From Hydractinia symbiolongicarpus (taxonomy: Eukaryota > Cnidaria > Hydrozoa > Anthoathecata > Hydractiniidae), in NCBI RefSeq assembly GCF_029227915.1, contig NC_079885.1, positions 26,971,001 through 27,035,000 on the forward strand: 64,000 bases of DNA, read 5' to 3'. The notes under the pieces were generated by a model, which saw only the letters and a program-made list of their open reading frames with translations, was not told the origin of the DNA and searched no databases. Made by a program: the position numbers and the translations under genes. Positions 60,904 to 64,000 of the stretch are shown here, piece by piece (the first letter of the stretch is position 1; every line of letters begins with the position of its first letter).

Positions 60904-63312
60904 AAGTCTCTCACAAATAATAAAGGTTGATCTGAGCCTTTCTCTATAACACCATATTATTTTTTGTTACGATGGTATTGTAGATAAACGGATTTTTAAG
61001 TATTCATAAGTAGACTTTCAACTTAAATATTGTCTTTACTCAAAAAACATTATGTGATTTCTGACTATGGTATTAAGCGTAGTGAAATCGTAAAGTGTCT
61101 CTTTTTTCTTGAACTTGTTGTCAGGTCTAAAATTGAAGAAAAGAGAGAGTATAGTAAAAAGTCAGTGGATACACTCTGAAGATCGCCATATGTCTTTTAG
61201 AATAACAGTCCCTCTCCTTATAAGGTTACGCACAGGTTGAGGCTGTTAGCACAGGAATGTTAAATCGAAAGAAATACTGTAGGGCAATTTTTAATTTTTT
61301 TTGTTCTTTTGTATATTATGATGACGATAGTATATATAAATAAAATTATTGCAGCCACTTCTCTAAACAACATTCGGTCCGTTTGTCGAAAAACCCAATT
61401 TTATTCGATTGACCATAACTCAAGAACAAAAACGAACTAGATGCTCAGTCTCTGCACCCCTGGACTCCCAGGCAACTCACTCGGCTGTTCACTTTAGTTT
61501 ATCAAAAGAGAAGATTGCAAGCATTAGATGTGTCGCAAATGTATTGTGCGCATGCTAAGTAGATTGACGATGACACAAAAATGTGTGCGGGTGATCTTGC
61601 GCTGCATTGATGGCCCGTAACTTGACAATCAACCCGGACTTAGAAAAATTTGTGGAGAGAATTTTAAACGAATTATTGACATGTCACTAAAGCGCGCTTT
61701 CAGACGCCGGTTTTCCTTTTAAAAGGCAGTGTTTTGGTCTTCCTACTAGATCTGAGTTTGTTGAAATTACTTGCGACGGCGCAGGGCGGGCTTGTAAAAG
61801 GCCAATGACTATTTCGTATACATACGGGACCCGCACCAGCAGGGTTAAAATTCAATTACTTCAGTTCAAAAATGAATTTTCACAATCTTGTTAAAGGTTC
61901 TGACATCAAAATAAAATTTATAAATAAAATGACCAGAAGCTTAATCATTGTGAAAATCAGAGGGATGTAAAACGATTTTCTTTAAAAACTATATATTCGT
62001 CTACACATTCCGGTAGACATCATCAGAGTGTATATTTTTTACAAGATAAAAGTTAAAATGTTACAGTAAGTAAGCGTTCTAAAGATAATCCTAACAAAAG
62101 ATATCATGTTTTCCTGATTATAAGAATTTTATATAGATTTTTATAAGTGTAGTTTCCTGTAATAGACAATTTTGCATGCAGGTGTCTAATCGATAAATAT
62201 AAAAATTCAGTAATTATAAAAGAAGCCCAGGGGCTTGAAGAATTCCGTCATTAACCTGAAAAATTTTGAATTTAAAGTGGATCTTGAAAACGGAGAATTA
62301 TGGGGTAAACAAATCACTAAATCCCAATTCTCAATTGTTTTTGTAACTAACCTGCAATGTTAAAATACAACTCAATAAATTAAAAAATAAAAATTTTACA
62401 TAGCTATATGAATTATTCTAAAATAACAGTTAAAACTTTAACTGGATATTTTTAAAACTGATCAGGAAAATTCTGGAAATTTCAGAATACAAATCTTGTT
62501 ATGTATCAACTTGACGATTCGAATAAAAGAAGTAGTTCATTGTTAATTCAGCAATAAATATATATCAGCATTTAAATATTTCAGTATTTAGGCCTTCGGA
62601 ATTTACTCTCTTGTTAACGATTCTTTGAAAATGCTGATGGTGCATGGTTTAATAACAGCTGATCTGAAAAAGAATGTACATTTTAAAAATAAGAAAAAAG
62701 AAAAAAAAGTTTTATTATTGTCTCTTAAACCTTTCTTTGCTTCTTTGATTTGAAAAGGGAATTCATTAAAAAGTTACAAATCCATGCCATGTGATGCACA
62801 AGGTATTATATATATAAATATATGTATATAAATATAATCAAGCTGGCTTTTGATATTTTTGTTAAGCAAGTAACATATTTTTTTTTGTGATTTATTTTGT
62901 TGAAATCTATTTATTGAATTTGATCGTTTGATATCCTTTTTAAATTTGAATTCTTAAATTTGAATTTGAAGAGCCTGATTAGCTGCATTTCTTTTCATTT
63001 TGAGGAAACTGATTGGTCATTGTTTTTTTTGACAAATCCAAAAATTTGAACATATCTACCTTCTGAACATATCTAACTTCCGAATTTCATATTGACAAAT
63101 TGAATTCAACAAGTTGAAAAAAGGGTAAACACACAACAAATTTGCGGGATTTAATAAATCGATGGTCTTTTTCGTGAGTTTTTAAAAATCAAGTCTTTAA
63201 AAAAATATTTTGTGATACTTTGGTGAGTCCAGGAAAGATCTTCAAGCATATTACGCACTCAAGGAGAACAGATAATTAGCCATTAACAGAATAGTTGAGC
63301 GTTTTCAATGGT
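60904..63312. other. intergenic AT-rich region
   Basis: No exon, RNA gene or classifiable element is visible. A slightly CpG-richer patch at 61,530-61,850 has no open frame of note. A short TATA-run microsatellite lies near 62,810. Confidence 0.4.
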
Positions 63313-63630
63313 ACCATAGCTTAGTGGTTCTGGCAATTCTGGCAATTGTGCGGGAGAATTGGCTTCGCTTCCCTCAATTCAATAAGGGCGAGTGAATGCT
63401 ACCATAGCCCCTGGTTAACCCACGTCATATGGGGGAAATAGGGGAGGCTGTTGGATGTTGCAGGGAGTTGTCTGGTAGAGCGCGGACCCTAATTGTCCGC
63501 GTAGCTTAAAATGAGCATTAAATACTCTAGGACTTCCCATCTAAGCCATGGTCCCTCCTGGAAATAATTGATGGGGTGAATCCCTCGATATTTGTGAGGC
63601 TAACCATATAAAATATCATATCATCAATTT
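63313..63630 (+). mobile_element. second tRNA-derived SINE (family B)
   Basis: TAGCTTAGTGG at 63,317-63,327 is a perfect match to the RNA polymerase III box A consensus. GGCTTCGCTTCC at 63,361-63,372 fits box B with two mismatches. A small internal duplication (TCTGGCAAT twice) lies between them. The body (GGGGGAAATAGGGGAGGCTG, GTAGAGCGCGGACC, TCTAAGCCATGGTCC) is GC-rich for this region, and the tail is ATATCATATCATC. It shares no body with family A. Only one copy is in the window, so family status is inferred. Confidence 0.5.
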
Positions 63631-64000
63631 ATCTATGTAGAATAATTATATATACTGTGTGTACGGTATAATTCGCTGCTCATTATTTATACAATAGATA
63701 TTTTTTCCTAAATTTCCACACTTTTTTTAGATATCAATCTTCCCATAGCCAACTAGACTTATATAGATCAACATAAAGTTGTTTTCAATTAAAACCAATA
63801 AAAGGAACAAGAAACGATTGTGCAAAAAAGTTGCAGTATATATATGTCGTATTATTAAACAACAATACTATTCTGATTTCAAGAAAAGACGCAGTTAGCT
63901 GTAAAGAAAACAAAGAAGCTTTTACCGCCTAATTATACTATAGGTAGCGTCTAATCATGCTGCATCAGCTAACTATATATAAAATAATTCTTGTCTGATA

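Noticed and set aside
1-64000. CRISPR arrays, bacterial operons, tRNA or rRNA genes
   Set aside because: The window is animal nuclear DNA. The only tRNA-like sequences are SINE heads that lack a complete cloverleaf, and the tandem repeats have no spacer structure.

Overview
This looks like nuclear DNA from an invertebrate animal, most likely a cnidarian and plausibly a hydrozoan. The reasons are: strong AT richness, genes split into many short exons with GT-AG introns, two secreted astacin proteases each carrying a C-terminal pair of ShKT domains (a combination common in cnidarians), a short neurexin-like protein, Penelope-like and other non-LTR retroelement debris, tRNA-derived SINE copies, and one gene whose ATG lies 9 bases after a strong 3' splice site, as expected for spliced-leader trans-splicing. 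Species cannot be fixed from the sequence alone.

Layout. (1) 142-305 (+): last coding exon of the replication-licensing factor CDT1. (2) About 3.4-34.8 kb (+): a large Rho guanine-nucleotide exchange factor of the puratrophin/PLEKHG4 (Quattro) type. Nineteen coding exons from 15,857 to 34,805 join in phase to give a Sec14-like domain, spectrin-like helices, a DH domain, a PH domain and a long Ser/Arg-rich tail. One or two candidate first exons lie at 3.4 and 4.3 kb. Its large introns hold a SINE, a Penelope-like fragment, LINE fragments, a curious cluster of a TGTGGGTTACA motif, and a minisatellite that has copied the 3' splice site of the PH exon 13 times. (3) 37,142-42,086 (-): nine-exon neurexin-like LamG-EGF-LamG single-pass membrane protein, 663 aa. 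(4) 43,675-47,354 (-) and 50,586-54,311 (-): two tandem paralogous astacin metalloproteases (375 and 348 aa), each signal peptide, short FEGD propeptide, catalytic domain and two ShKT domains; five of nine exons have identical lengths. (5) 58,390-60,871 (+): a two-exon gene for a secreted, very basic, internally repetitive protein that I do not recognise. (6) The remaining intergenic DNA holds SINEs, MITE-like hairpins, direct repeats and microsatellites.

The genes do not form a pathway together; the only functional pair is the astacin duplication. All multi-exon models were built by eye from splice signals and reading phase. Every model sums to a whole number of codons, but no transcript evidence was available.
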